Positions 55,098 through 63,979 of a stretch of DNA of 64,000 nt are shown in pieces (positions within the stretch are counted from its first letter, which is position 1; the number at the start of each line of letters is the position of its first letter). Made by a program: the position numbers and the translations under genes. The stretch is from assembly GCA_902780635.1 (NCBI GenBank), contig CACZGH010000015.1:20977-84976 (forward strand), in the 5' to 3' direction. Origin of the DNA: an uncultured Prevotellaceae bacterium. Its GTDB lineage: Bacteria; Bacteroidota; Bacteroidia; Bacteroidales; Bacteroidaceae. Under the pieces are notes generated by a model that did not search any database, was not told where the DNA came from, and saw only the letters and a program-made list of their open reading frames with translations.

Positions 55098-57380
55098 ATG
55101 AAAACTATGCGATTTCTTCTCCTTTTCATGGCATGGGCAGCTTATGGTGTTGCCAACGCTGAGCCAGTAGACTATGTGTCGACCCTTGTGGGCACGCTGT
55201 CAAAGCATTCGCTCTCTACAGGCAACACCTATCCTGCTGTCGCCATGCCATGGGGTATGAACTTCTGGACACCGCAGACGGGCAAGATGGGCGATGGGTG
55301 GCAGTATGTCTATACGGAGGACAAAATACGTGGCCTCAAACAGACCCACCAGCCCTCTCCATGGATCAATGATTATGGACAGTTTGCCATCATGCCTACC
55401 ACCCGCACCGTGTTCAACGAGGATGAGCGGGCGTCATGGTTCTCACACAAGGCAGAGGTGGCTACCCCTTATTATTATAAAGTCTATCTCGCTGACTGGG
55501 ACGTGACAGCAGAAGTCACACCTACAGAACGTGCGGCGCTCATCAGGCTCACTTATCCTGAGACTTCAGAGGCACGGGTGATCATAGATGCATTCGATGG
55601 TGGCTCACATGTGGCAATCGACGCCGACCATCAAAGGGTGACGGGTTTCACCTCCAAAAATTCTGGTGGGGTGCCGGAAGGGTTCAAAAACTATTTCGTC
55701 ATAGAGTTTTCTCAGCCCATCTCTTTCCAGGCTTGCTATTCTGGCGACAATGGCTTGGTGGAGGATCTCCCCGCTGTCTGGGGCAGACATGCCGGTGCTG
55801 TTGTAGGCTTCCCCTCTCTGAAGCGGGGCCAGCAGGTGACACTCAGGGTGGCCTCGTCGTTTATCAGTCTGGAACAAGCCATCCGCAACTTGAAGGAAGT
55901 GGGCAGCCGCTCTTTCGATGAGGTGAAGACTGATGGACGGAACCGATGGAATGAGGTGCTGGGGCGCGTCGAGGTGGAAGACAGCAATGTCGACCATCTG
56001 CGCACGTTCTACTCATGCCTCTATCGCTCGGTGCTCTTCCCACGGATGTTTTATGAAATGGATGCCGACGGACAACCTGTTCATTACAGCCCACATACGG
56101 GCGAGACCTGTAAAGGATATTATTTCACAGACACAGGCTTCTGGGACACGTTCCGCTCGCTTTTCCCACTGCTCAATCTGCTCTATCCTGAGATGAATGA
56201 GAAAATGCAGGAGGGACTGGCCAACTGTTACAAAGAGAGCGGCTTCCTGCCCGAATGGGCAAGTCCTGGACACCGTGGCTGCATGGTGGGCAACAACTCC
56301 GCCTCTGTGGTGGCGGATGCCTGGCTGAAAGGGCTGCGCGGCTATGACATAGAAACTTTGTGGAAGGCTGTGGTTCATGGGGCCAACGCGGTACATCCTC
56401 AGGTGCCTTCGACAGGCCGCCTGGGCTACGAACACTACAACAAGTTAGGCTATGTGCCCTATAACATTGGCATCAATGAGAGCGTGGCACGCACGCTGGA
56501 GTATGCCTATGACGACTGGTGCATCTATCAGTTGGGCAAGAGTTTGGGCAAGAGTGAGAAAGAACTGAAACCTTTCCGGCTTCGTGCCATGAACTATAAG
56601 AATGTCTATGATGCTGAGACGCATCTGATGCGTGGACGCAACGAGGATGGTTCTTTCCAGTCACCATTCAGTCCGCTGAAGTGGGGAGATGCCTTCACTG
56701 AGGGTAACGCATGGCACTACACTTGGTCGGTCTTCCACGACCCTGAAGGACTGATAAGACTGATGGGCGGGAAAGAGGTCTTCGTGCAGATGCTCGACTC
56801 GGTGTTCAGCGTACCACCGCTGTTTGATGAGAGTTACTACGGTGGGGTCATTCATGAGATACGCGAGATGCAAATCATGAATATGGGCAATTATGCCCAT
56901 GGCAACCAGCCCATACAACACATGATCTATCTCTACGACTATGCAGGACAGCCATGGAAGGCGCAGCGATGGGTGCGTGAGGTGATGGACCGTTTCTATT
57001 CCGCCCAGCCCGATGGCTACTGTGGCGACGAGGACAATGGCCAGACTTCGGCATGGTATGTGTTCTCTGCAATGGGCTTCTATCCGGTATGTCCCGGCAG
57101 TGGACAGTATGTGCTTGGCACACCTTATTTTGACAAGATGACACTTCATCTGCCGAAAGGGAAGACGCTGACCATCATCGCTGACAACCAACAGGCCGAC
57201 AACTGCTATGTCGGCACGATGACCATCGACGGACAGGCCTATGACAAGAACTATCTGGAGCATGAGACCCTCATGCAAGGCGGGGTCATCAACTATCAGC
57301 TACAGGCAAAACCCAACCAGCAGCGCGGCATCGCCGAATCAGCAGCTCCTTATTCATTCTCAAAAACGCTCAAACGATGA
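55098..57380 (+). CDS. GH92 exo-alpha-mannosidase
   Basis: 760 residues with a Sec signal peptide (ending near VANAE) and no lipobox, so probably periplasmic. GH92 motifs are clear: GNTYPAVAMPWGMNFWTPQT, GFWDTFRSLFPLLN, TEGNAWHYTW, GNQPIQH (602-608) and GDEDNGQTSAWYVFSAMGFYP with D644 and D646. GH92 enzymes are calcium-dependent inverting exo-alpha-mannosidases that remove alpha-1,2-, alpha-1,3- or other mannose side chains. The segment usually GNEPSHH in the family reads GNQPIQH here, so linkage specificity should not be assumed to be alpha-1,2. The gene overlaps the GH76 start by 4 bases (ATGA), indicating coupled translation. Confidence 0.95.
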   Translation: MKTMRFLLLFMAWAAYGVANAEPVDYVSTLVGTLSKHSLSTGNTYPAVAMPWGMNFWTPQTGKMGDGWQYVYTEDKIRGLKQTHQPSPWINDYGQFAIMPTTRTVFNEDERASWFSHKAEVATPYYYKVYLADWDVTAEVTPTERAALIRLTYPETSEARVIIDAFDGGSHVAIDADHQRVTGFTSKNSGGVPEGFKNYFVIEFSQPISFQACYSGDNGLVEDLPAVWGRHAGAVVGFPSLKRGQQVTLRVASSFISLEQAIRNLKEVGSRSFDEVKTDGRNRWNEVLGRVEVEDSNVDHLRTFYSCLYRSVLFPRMFYEMDADGQPVHYSPHTGETCKGYYFTDTGFWDTFRSLFPLLNLLYPEMNEKMQEGLANCYKESGFLPEWASPGHRGCMVGNNSASVVADAWLKGLRGYDIETLWKAVVHGANAVHPQVPSTGRLGYEHYNKLGYVPYNIGINESVARTLEYAYDDWCIYQLGKSLGKSEKELKPFRLRAMNYKNVYDAETHLMRGRNEDGSFQSPFSPLKWGDAFTEGNAWHYTWSVFHDPEGLIRLMGGKEVFVQMLDSVFSVPPLFDESYYGGVIHEIREMQIMNMGNYAHGNQPIQHMIYLYDYAGQPWKAQRWVREVMDRFYSAQPDGYCGDEDNGQTSAWYVFSAMGFYPVCPGSGQYVLGTPYFDKMTLHLPKGKTLTIIADNQQADNCYVGTMTIDGQAYDKNYLEHETLMQGGVINYQLQAKPNQQRGIAESAAPYSFSKTLKR

Positions 57381-58948
57381 TCAGACTTGCACTTTCTTTC
57401 TTCATGGCGCTGGTCTCTTCTGGCGTGATGACGGCGCAGTCATTGCAGGCCATACGGGATCTCAGCCGTGCGTTGGAAATCCTTGATGCCACCATGGAAC
57501 GCTCCTTCCGTGGCTCTGACACCAATTTTTATATGGTCGATGTCTGCGATGTGAGCAATAACGAGGTGAGCGGACCGAGTGACGTGTGGCCTTATACTGC
57601 GGCCATAGAGGCGCACTGCTCTGTGCTGGAGGCTCTCAATGCATTGAAGGAGGAGGCTCCTGACCTTTATGCAAAGCATTATGAGGCCTGTGTCAGCCGA
57701 CTCGACAAACTGATAGACAACCTCGACTACTATCGTGGGTCTTATACGTTGGTGTCGTATGCGACACGGAAGACGTGGAGCACGGTATATGCCGTGCCAA
57801 GGGCCCGTGAACGTGGTAAGGGTGATGTCACTGGTGACAACCTGAAGAAGAATGTCTACGACGACCAGATGTGGCTGGCACGTGAACTGATTCGCGCCTA
57901 TAGGCTGACGGGTAAAAGCGAATACTTGACCATCGCCGTCGAACTGACCAACTATGTCATTGATGGCTGGGATTGTTGGCGGGATGCGAATGGTGAGGAG
58001 TATGGAGGCATCACTTGGGGGCCAGGCTATAACTCCAAACACGCTTGCTCCAATGCGCCCATCATCCAGCCGTTGGCGTGGTTGCACGACATCTATGAGG
58101 CGGAAGACAGTGAGGCCACCTATACGTATTACTATCGTGACACGGACAACAAAGTGACCAGCAAGGCGGTGAAATATACAGAGATGTATCTTGATTTCGC
58201 CAAAAAGATCTATGCCTGGCAGAAGTCCAAACTGTACAACACCCAGACGCATCTTTACTATGATATGATGGGTGCTGACAACGCGTTGCAATATGACGGT
58301 ACAGGGGCTGCACGCCGGCGCGCTCATGTCGACACGGGTGCTCCCACGGGCACAGCATATACTTACAATACGGGCACGATGCTTGCGGGTGCGGTGGAAC
58401 TGCTGCGACTGACGGGCGATGAGGCTTACAGGTCGGATATCGAAGACTTGACGCGCTATTGCTATACGGGATTCTCCAAACCTCTGCATCGTGATGGCGT
58501 CACCTTCCGCGAATGGCCCACCGACGCAACGCCTCTGCAAGGGTTCAACGTGTGGTTCAACAATGTGCTGATGCGGGCGTATGTCGATGCCATGGCGTCG
58601 CCCGTATCTTCTGCTTATACGGATCTGGCTCTGCAGTCGTTTGAGGCCAATCTTGATTTCGCCTATGAGCACTACCTGAACAATCACATGTTGCCCATCA
58701 GCTTGCTGAGAGGGTGGGGGAGCAGCAACAAAACCAAGGGCTTCCATCAGGTCAGTTTTGCCGCGGAATATGCCATGCTGGCCGTATGGCGCCATCGGCA
58801 GCAGACTGAGGCAGTCATTCATCTCAAGCACGACCTGCCACTGCCGTCGAGATACTATAATCTGCAGGGACAACTCACACAAGGCTCTCTGGATAGCCTG
58901 CCACGTGGATTGTATGTCACCCTGGGACAAAAGTTTTTTGTGAAATAA
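57377..58948 (+). CDS. GH76 endo-alpha-1,6-mannanase
   Basis: 523 residues with a signal peptide ending near GVMTAQ. The (alpha/alpha)6-barrel family signature is seen: catalytic aspartate pair D162-D163 in YDDQMW, GGITWGPGYNSKHACSNAP and YNTGTMLAGAVELLRLTGD. GH76 enzymes cut the alpha-1,6-mannan backbone of yeast-type mannan with retention. The last 30 residues carry the recurrent tail YNLQGQLT...LGQKFFVK. It overlaps GH92 by 4 bases and precedes the DUF4965-GH2 fusion by 16. Together GH92 and GH76 are the minimal set for side-chain removal and backbone cleavage. Confidence 0.93.
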   Translation: MIRLALSFFMALVSSGVMTAQSLQAIRDLSRALEILDATMERSFRGSDTNFYMVDVCDVSNNEVSGPSDVWPYTAAIEAHCSVLEALNALKEEAPDLYAKHYEACVSRLDKLIDNLDYYRGSYTLVSYATRKTWSTVYAVPRARERGKGDVTGDNLKKNVYDDQMWLARELIRAYRLTGKSEYLTIAVELTNYVIDGWDCWRDANGEEYGGITWGPGYNSKHACSNAPIIQPLAWLHDIYEAEDSEATYTYYYRDTDNKVTSKAVKYTEMYLDFAKKIYAWQKSKLYNTQTHLYYDMMGADNALQYDGTGAARRRAHVDTGAPTGTAYTYNTGTMLAGAVELLRLTGDEAYRSDIEDLTRYCYTGFSKPLHRDGVTFREWPTDATPLQGFNVWFNNVLMRAYVDAMASPVSSAYTDLALQSFEANLDFAYEHYLNNHMLPISLLRGWGSSNKTKGFHQVSFAAEYAMLAVWRHRQQTEAVIHLKHDLPLPSRYYNLQGQLTQGSLDSLPRGLYVTLGQKFFVK

Positions 58949-58964
58949 GCAATAACTATCATCA

Positions 58965-61900
58965 ATGAAAACATACCAACAACTATTCACTCTGATTGCC
59001 TTGTCTTTTTGCAGTAGCATGACAATGGCACAAACACCAGAATATTTCACTCCTTATGCTGAGTCAGCATTGCGCTTGCCGTCGGTACCTCTCTTCGTCA
59101 ACGACCCATACTTCTCGCTGTGGTCTCCTTTCAACAGACTGAATGACGGCACGACCCGTCATTGGAGCGATGCGGAGAAGGCCATGGACGGTTTGCTGCG
59201 GGTGGATGGACAGACTTATCGGTTCATGGGCGCACAGCGTGAGAATTTGCTGAAGGCCATCGCACCGATGGCGACAGCCGAGAGTGGATGGACCGCCAAG
59301 GTGAGTCATTCGTATCAAAACGGTACGGGATGGACGCAGTTGTCATTCGACGACAGCAGATGGGCGACGGAGGATGCTGCTTGGGGCACGGTAGAGGAAT
59401 ACCCCAACTGCCGGCATGACTGGAGAGCGCAAAACAGCGACATCTATATCCGCCGCACAGTCAGCTTGACGGCTGAAGACTTGCAGAAAGACCTGTGGAT
59501 ACAGTTCTCGCACGATGATGTTTTCGAACTGTATATCAATGGACATCGCATCATCTCAACAGGTGAGACATGGCTCCAGGGGGAGCAACACCGACTGACT
59601 TCCAGAGAGAAAGGATATCTCAATGAGGGTGACAATATGATTGCCGCCCACTGCCATAACACCACGGGTGGTGCCTATGTCGACTTCGGGCTTTACGAAA
59701 ACATCCTTCAGGGTGCAGCGGGCACGACAAAAGCCACGCAAAAGGCAGTAGATGTCATGGCGACAAACACGTATTACACATTTGAATGTGGACCAGTAGA
59801 ACTGAAACTGGTGTTCACGGCTCCGATGATCATCAATGATCTTGAACTCATTTCTACACCGGTCAACTATCTGAGCTATCAGGTGAGTTCTTTGGATGGC
59901 GTGGCTCATGATGTGCAGTTCTACTTCGCCACCTCAGCACAACTCTCTGTCGACCAGATGACACAACCCACAAGGTCGGAGGTGGTCACGGTCAACGATA
60001 CCCGCTGCATCAAGGCTGGCAGCGTGGAACAACCGGTGTTGAAACGTGCCGGCGACCTCATCACCATCGACTGGGGATATTTGTATCTCCCTGCTGTCAA
60101 TGGCGAGGTAAGCATCGCCGACGCCTCTCAGATGGAGGGATATTTCAAGGAGAATGGACAGTTGATGGCGTATGACGGACCCATGCTCAGCAATGACGCC
60201 GCCTCAATGCCCACATTGGCCTACATGAAGGACTTTGGCGCTGTCAAGGAGGCACGCAGCTACATGATGATCGGATACGACGAGGTGAAGGACATCCAGT
60301 ATATGTACAAGGACTATTGCGGCTATTGGGCGCGTAACGGAAAGACCATTTTCGAGGCATTCGAAGAGATGCGCGACAATTATTCTTCCATCATGGACCG
60401 TTGCCGCGCGCAGGACAAGCAAATCTATGAGGATGGCTTGGCTGCTGGCAACGTGAAATACGCAGAACTCTTGGCTGGCTCTTATCGTCATGTGCTGGCA
60501 GCACACAAACTCTTTCAGGACGACAAGGGACAACTGCTCTTCTTCTCCAAGGAGAACAACTCCAACGGCTGTGTCAACACCGTCGACCTGACCTATCCGT
60601 CGGCACCGCTTTTCCTTTGCTACAATACTGATTTGCAGAAAGCGATGATCCGTTCCATCCTCGACTATTGCGCTGACTACAGCCGGTGGGGATTCCAAAA
60701 CTTCGCCTGTCACGACCTCGGTACCTATCCTCATGCCAACGGACAGGTCTATTCCATCACACGCCCTGACGGCAATGGCGGATTTGGCGGCAATATGCCT
60801 ATCGAGGAGAGTGGCAATATACTGACGCTCTGCTATGCGATCTGCCGCATAGACGGCAATGCCGACTGGCTCTCCAATGCGGATATGAGCATCCTGCGCC
60901 AATGGGCCATTTATCTCCGTGACAATGGGCAGGATCCCTCCAATCAGTTGTGTACAGACGACTTCGCCGGCCATTGGGCGCATAATGCCAACCTCTCGCT
61001 GAAGGCGATCTTCGGTGTGGCAGCATATGCGGAAATCGCACGGATGAAAGGACAGAGCGAGTCTCGATGGAAACCGTTTGTCGAAAAAGCTCGGCAGATG
61101 GCACAGATCTGGGAAATCGATGCCCGTGACGGCGACCATTACAAACTGGCTTTCGACCGTGGCGGCACCTGGAGCATCAAATACAATCTGGTATGGGATA
61201 AGCTGTGGGGACTTGGCCTCTTCTCCAATGATGTCATGCGCCGGGAAATTAAATTCTATAAGACCAAGCAAAACACCTACGGACTGCCGCTCGACAGCCG
61301 TGAGGCGTATACCAAGTCTGACTGGGTGATGTGGGCCGCTGCCATGGCTCCCGACAACGAAACCTTCCTTACCTTCTCCGACAGGGTGTGGAAATATGCC
61401 AACGAGACGCCGACACGATGGCCGCTGAGCGACTGGTACTGGACCAATGGCGACGGCGCAGCACGGGGATTCCGCGCACGTAGCGTCATCGGCGGACACT
61501 GGATGAAAGTGCTCATGGACAAATTCGCACCGCAACCGGGTGAGGAGACTCAGTCTTGGCAACCACAAGGCAACCGCATCAAAACGCGCTGGGTGGAGGA
61601 TATCGACCCACAACTCCCGCTGCCGGAGTACCCACGTCCACAGTTGGTGCGTCAACAGTGGCAGAACCTCAACGGTCTTTGGAAGTATGCGGTCACATCA
61701 CGGTCGCAACGCACAGAGCCTTCTACGTGGGATGGACAAATCCTGGTGCCCTTCCCATTGGAGTCAAGTCTCTCGGGCGTGATGCGCATGCTCGACAAGA
61801 ACGAGTCGCTCTGGTATCAGCGTGAGTTTGAAATCCCTGCCGACTGGCAAGGACAGGATGTGATGCTCAACTTCGGTGCCGTCGATTACCAGGCGCGGGT

Positions 61901-63518
61901 CTATGTCAATGGCACGTTGGCAGGGTCGCATATCGGTGGATATGGCGCCTTCTCTCTCAACATCACCGACCTGATTCATACGGATGGAACGCTCAACACG
62001 CTTTCTGTGTTGGCCATCGACAATACGGATGAGGCTACACAGCCGATGGGTAAGCAACGCTACAATCCCGGTGGGGCAGGAAGTATCTGGTATACTCAGG
62101 TGTCAGGCATCTGGCAGACGGTATGGCTCGAACCGGTGGCGCGACAGCACATCAGCAGCCTTCGCACCACTCCCGATGTTGACAATGGTCTGCTGACTAT
62201 CGAGGTGGAGACAGCTGATGCGAATGCCAACAAGGTGGTGAAAGCTGTCCTGAAATGGAAGGGAAACACAGTGGCTGAAGGAACTTCTTCTGAAAGCAAT
62301 ACGGTCGTTCTCAGTGTGCCCAATGCGCACTTGTGGAGTCCTGTAGATCCTGCACTCTATGACTTGGAGGTGACGCTGCTTGACAACAGCGGAAACGTGA
62401 CGGACCAGGTGGAGAGCTACGCTGCCATGCGGAAGATTTCTACCCATAGGGCGGACAATGGGGAGTGGCGACTGCAGCTCAACAATCGTGACCTCTTCCA
62501 GTTTGGTCCCCTCGACCAGGGTTACTGGCCTGATGGCCTCTATACGGCTCCCACTGATGAGGCGTTGCTCTATGACATCCAGAAAACCAAAGACTGGGGC
62601 TACAACATGATCCGCAAGCACATGAAGGTGGAGCCGGCACGCTGGTATTACCATTGCGACCGACTGGGACTCCTCGTGTGGCAGGATATGCCTTCCTTGG
62701 GGCGCTCGGACGAGCCATGGAGAAGCAGGGAGTGGTCGACGACAAATGGTCAGCAACCGTCTTCCATCGCTGATGCTTTCAGGAATCAATGGAAGGAGAT
62801 CATCGACCAGCACTATTCCAATCCGTCCATCGTGGTGTGGACACCGTTCAATGAGTCTTGGGGACAGTTCCAGACAGCCGAAATCGTCAATTTCACTCGT
62901 CAACAGGACGCCACCCGTCTCATCAACGCTGCCAGTGGCGGTAACCATTTCGCCAACGTGGGCGACTTCCTCGACCTGCACGACTATGACCGCCCGCCAC
63001 ACATCTTCCTCTACGACCCGCAGCGTCCTGTGGTCCTCGGCGAGTATGGTGGACTGGGGCGCCACATTGAGGGGCACCGCTGGTATGAGAGTCAGGCAAC
63101 GACCTATGTCAATTACGCCACCGAGAGCCAATTGACGGATGCCTATGTGGCGAATACTGAGGCAGTCATCACCATGGCGAAAGATGCGACAACCACCGAT
63201 GGAACACCAGCTGCATTCTGCGCTGCTGTCTACACCCAGACCACAGATGTGGAGACGGAAGTCAACGGCATCATGACCTACGACCGTGAAGTCATCAAAA
63301 TGGATAGTGAGAGAGTGCGTGAGGTCAACCAACGCCTGGTCAACATCTATGGTGAATGGAAACCTGATGAGTCTGCCATCCTTGAGACAGAAGGAAAGCA
63401 TGACTTAGGGGAGACCCACTACTATTCCCTCACAGGAATGCAATGCAACACCCTCCAAAGTGGCATCAACATCATCCGAAAAGCTGACGGCGAGGTGTAC
63501 AAAGTCCTCAAAAGATAG
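58965..63518 (+). CDS. DUF4964/DUF4965-type and GH2 fusion protein
   Basis: 1517 residues with a signal peptide (ending MTMAQ). Residues about 20-845 repeat the whole plan of the protein at 44666, including the inserted jelly roll (FSHDDVFELYINGHRI) and the motifs NNSNGCVNTVDLTYP and NQLCTDDFAGHWAHN. After a short linker, residues about 870-1450 are a complete GH2: PRPQLVRQQWQNLNGLWKYA, a jelly roll with LNFGAVDYQARVYVNG, SGIWQTVWLEP, and a TIM barrel with acid/base E1297 (FNESWGQ) and nucleophile E1360 (GEYGG). The C-terminus is the tail YYSLTGMQ...GEVYKVLKR. GH2 enzymes are retaining beta-glycosidases (galactosidase, mannosidase, glucuronidase and others). Two catalytic parts on one chain suggest sequential cleavage of one side chain. 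It closes the operon. Confidence 0.87.
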   Translation: MKTYQQLFTLIALSFCSSMTMAQTPEYFTPYAESALRLPSVPLFVNDPYFSLWSPFNRLNDGTTRHWSDAEKAMDGLLRVDGQTYRFMGAQRENLLKAIAPMATAESGWTAKVSHSYQNGTGWTQLSFDDSRWATEDAAWGTVEEYPNCRHDWRAQNSDIYIRRTVSLTAEDLQKDLWIQFSHDDVFELYINGHRIISTGETWLQGEQHRLTSREKGYLNEGDNMIAAHCHNTTGGAYVDFGLYENILQGAAGTTKATQKAVDVMATNTYYTFECGPVELKLVFTAPMIINDLELISTPVNYLSYQVSSLDGVAHDVQFYFATSAQLSVDQMTQPTRSEVVTVNDTRCIKAGSVEQPVLKRAGDLITIDWGYLYLPAVNGEVSIADASQMEGYFKENGQLMAYDGPMLSNDAASMPTLAYMKDFGAVKEARSYMMIGYDEVKDIQYMYKDYCGYWARNGKTIFEAFEEMRDNYSSIMDRCRAQDKQIYEDGLAAGNVKYAELLAGSYRHVLAAHKLFQDDKGQLLFFSKENNSNGCVNTVDLTYPSAPLFLCYNTDLQKAMIRSILDYCADYSRWGFQNFACHDLGTYPHANGQVYSITRPDGNGGFGGNMPIEESGNILTLCYAICRIDGNADWLSNADMSILRQWAIYLRDNGQDPSNQLCTDDFAGHWAHNANLSLKAIFGVAAYAEIARMKGQSESRWKPFVEKARQMAQIWEIDARDGDHYKLAFDRGGTWSIKYNLVWDKLWGLGLFSNDVMRREIKFYKTKQNTYGLPLDSREAYTKSDWVMWAAAMAPDNETFLTFSDRVWKYANETPTRWPLSDWYWTNGDGAARGFRARSVIGGHWMKVLMDKFAPQPGEETQSWQPQGNRIKTRWVEDIDPQLPLPEYPRPQLVRQQWQNLNGLWKYAVTSRSQRTEPSTWDGQILVPFPLESSLSGVMRMLDKNESLWYQREFEIPADWQGQDVMLNFGAVDYQARVYVNGTLAGSHIGGYGAFSLNITDLIHTDGTLNTLSVLAIDNTDEATQPMGKQRYNPGGAGSIWYTQVSGIWQTVWLEPVARQHISSLRTTPDVDNGLLTIEVETADANANKVVKAVLKWKGNTVAEGTSSESNTVVLSVPNAHLWSPVDPALYDLEVTLLDNSGNVTDQVESYAAMRKISTHRADNGEWRLQLNNRDLFQFGPLDQGYWPDGLYTAPTDEALLYDIQKTKDWGYNMIRKHMKVEPARWYYHCDRLGLLVWQDMPSLGRSDEPWRSREWSTTNGQQPSSIADAFRNQWKEIIDQHYSNPSIVVWTPFNESWGQFQTAEIVNFTRQQDATRLINAASGGNHFANVGDFLDLHDYDRPPHIFLYDPQRPVVLGEYGGLGRHIEGHRWYESQATTYVNYATESQLTDAYVANTEAVITMAKDATTTDGTPAAFCAAVYTQTTDVETEVNGIMTYDREVIKMDSERVREVNQRLVNIYGEWKPDESAILETEGKHDLGETHYYSLTGMQCNTLQSGINIIRKADGEVYKVLKR

Positions 63519-63551
63519 CACCACCAACTGATCAACGGAAGTATTAACAGC

Positions 63552-63582
63552 GCAGACTCCATGCTTATCACATGGAGGCTGC
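63552..63582 (+). terminator. Hairpin after the DUF4965-GH2 gene, possible terminator
   Basis: A 12-base inverted repeat (GCAGACTCCATG and CATGGAGGCTGC, one mismatch, 7-base loop) starts 33 bases after the stop at 63518. There is no clear T-run after it, so termination is likely but not certain. Confidence 0.5.
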
Positions 63583-63659
63583 ACTGTATCTATATCGGAG
63601 TTTATCCGCTGACCTGGAATTACAAAAAGCGTGTAATGCCTAAAAACGTCCCACGGTGT

Positions 63660-63695
63660 AAAAAACAAAAGAGAGTTACATCTCTGTAATTCTCT
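63660..63695 (-). terminator. Rho-independent terminator of a tRNA-type transcript
   Basis: Read on the - strand: AGAGAATTACA, loop GAGA, TGTAACTCTCT, then a T-rich run (TTTGTTTTTT). It lies 9 bases beyond the CCA end of the tRNA fragment at 63705, exactly where the terminator of an intact tRNA gene would be, which indicates that the left flank is the original tRNA locus. Confidence 0.75.
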
Positions 63696-63704
63696 GATTT
63701 TCAG

Positions 63705-63753
63705 TGGTACACCCGCAGGGGCTCGAACCCTGGACACCCTGATTAAGAGTCAG
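63705..63753 (-). other. tRNA-Lys(CTT) 3' fragment, candidate att site
   Basis: Read on the - strand, bases from 63753 to 63705 match a tRNA from the anticodon stem to the 3' end: CTGA stem, loop CTCTTAA with anticodon CTT, TCAG stem, a T arm with 5-bp stem (CAGGG/CCCTG) and 7-base loop TTCGAGC, a 7-base acceptor strand, discriminator A and an encoded CCA. The D arm and 5' acceptor half are absent; the sequence to the right is AT-rich and unrelated. Tyrosine recombinases commonly integrate at the anticodon loop or T arm of tRNA genes and leave such a 3' remnant at one end of the element. Confidence 0.75.
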
Positions 63754-63877
63754 TAAAATATGGATTTTTTAGATTTCATAAAATTTAAGAAAGTTTAGTA
63801 AATTATTGTGTATCAATATTTTGCAGAATCATATTAATTGTTTGGCTTTGCAGTGAAATCCAATGCAATGATCAAAA

Positions 63878-63896
63878 TTTGTATCAGATTTGTATC
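63878..63896. repeat. Two 8-bp direct repeats TTTGTATC
   Basis: TTTGTATC occurs at 63878-63885 and 63889-63896, an 11-base period, with a related TGTATC at 63809-63814. They lie between the tRNA fragment and the promoter at 63948. They could be recombinase arm sites or regulator sites. Apart from these and the neighbouring features, the gene-free stretch 63519-64000 shows only AT-rich sequence. Confidence 0.4.
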
Positions 63897-63947
63897 GTAA
63901 ATATCAACGGAACTATCATGTAAAATCCCAGATTTCCTTCTTATTCT

Positions 63948-63979
63948 CTTGCTTTATTCCAAATGATTTCCTATTTTTG
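63948..63979 (+). promoter_or_regulatory. Bacteroidetes-type promoter pointing out of the window
   Basis: CTTG (63948-63951), a 20-base spacer and TATTTTTG (63972-63979), a full TAnnTTTG match. The boxes and spacing are identical to the promoter at 8725-8756. The gene it drives would start beyond the right edge, and its position beside a candidate att site makes an integrase or other first gene of a mobile element plausible. Confidence 0.55.

Noticed and set aside
57440-59050. A 536-codon open frame on the - strand opposite GH76
   Set aside because: It is antisense to a clearly recognisable GH76 gene, has no family motif or signal peptide, and is explained by codon bias on the coding strand.
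60204-61655. Long - strand open frames opposite the DUF4965-GH2 fusion (also 62103-63401)
   Set aside because: Both are antisense to a gene with intact domain motifs throughout and show no motif of their own.
63705-63780. A complete tRNA gene
   Set aside because: Only the anticodon arm, T arm and 3' acceptor strand are present; no D arm or matching 5' acceptor strand follows to the right.
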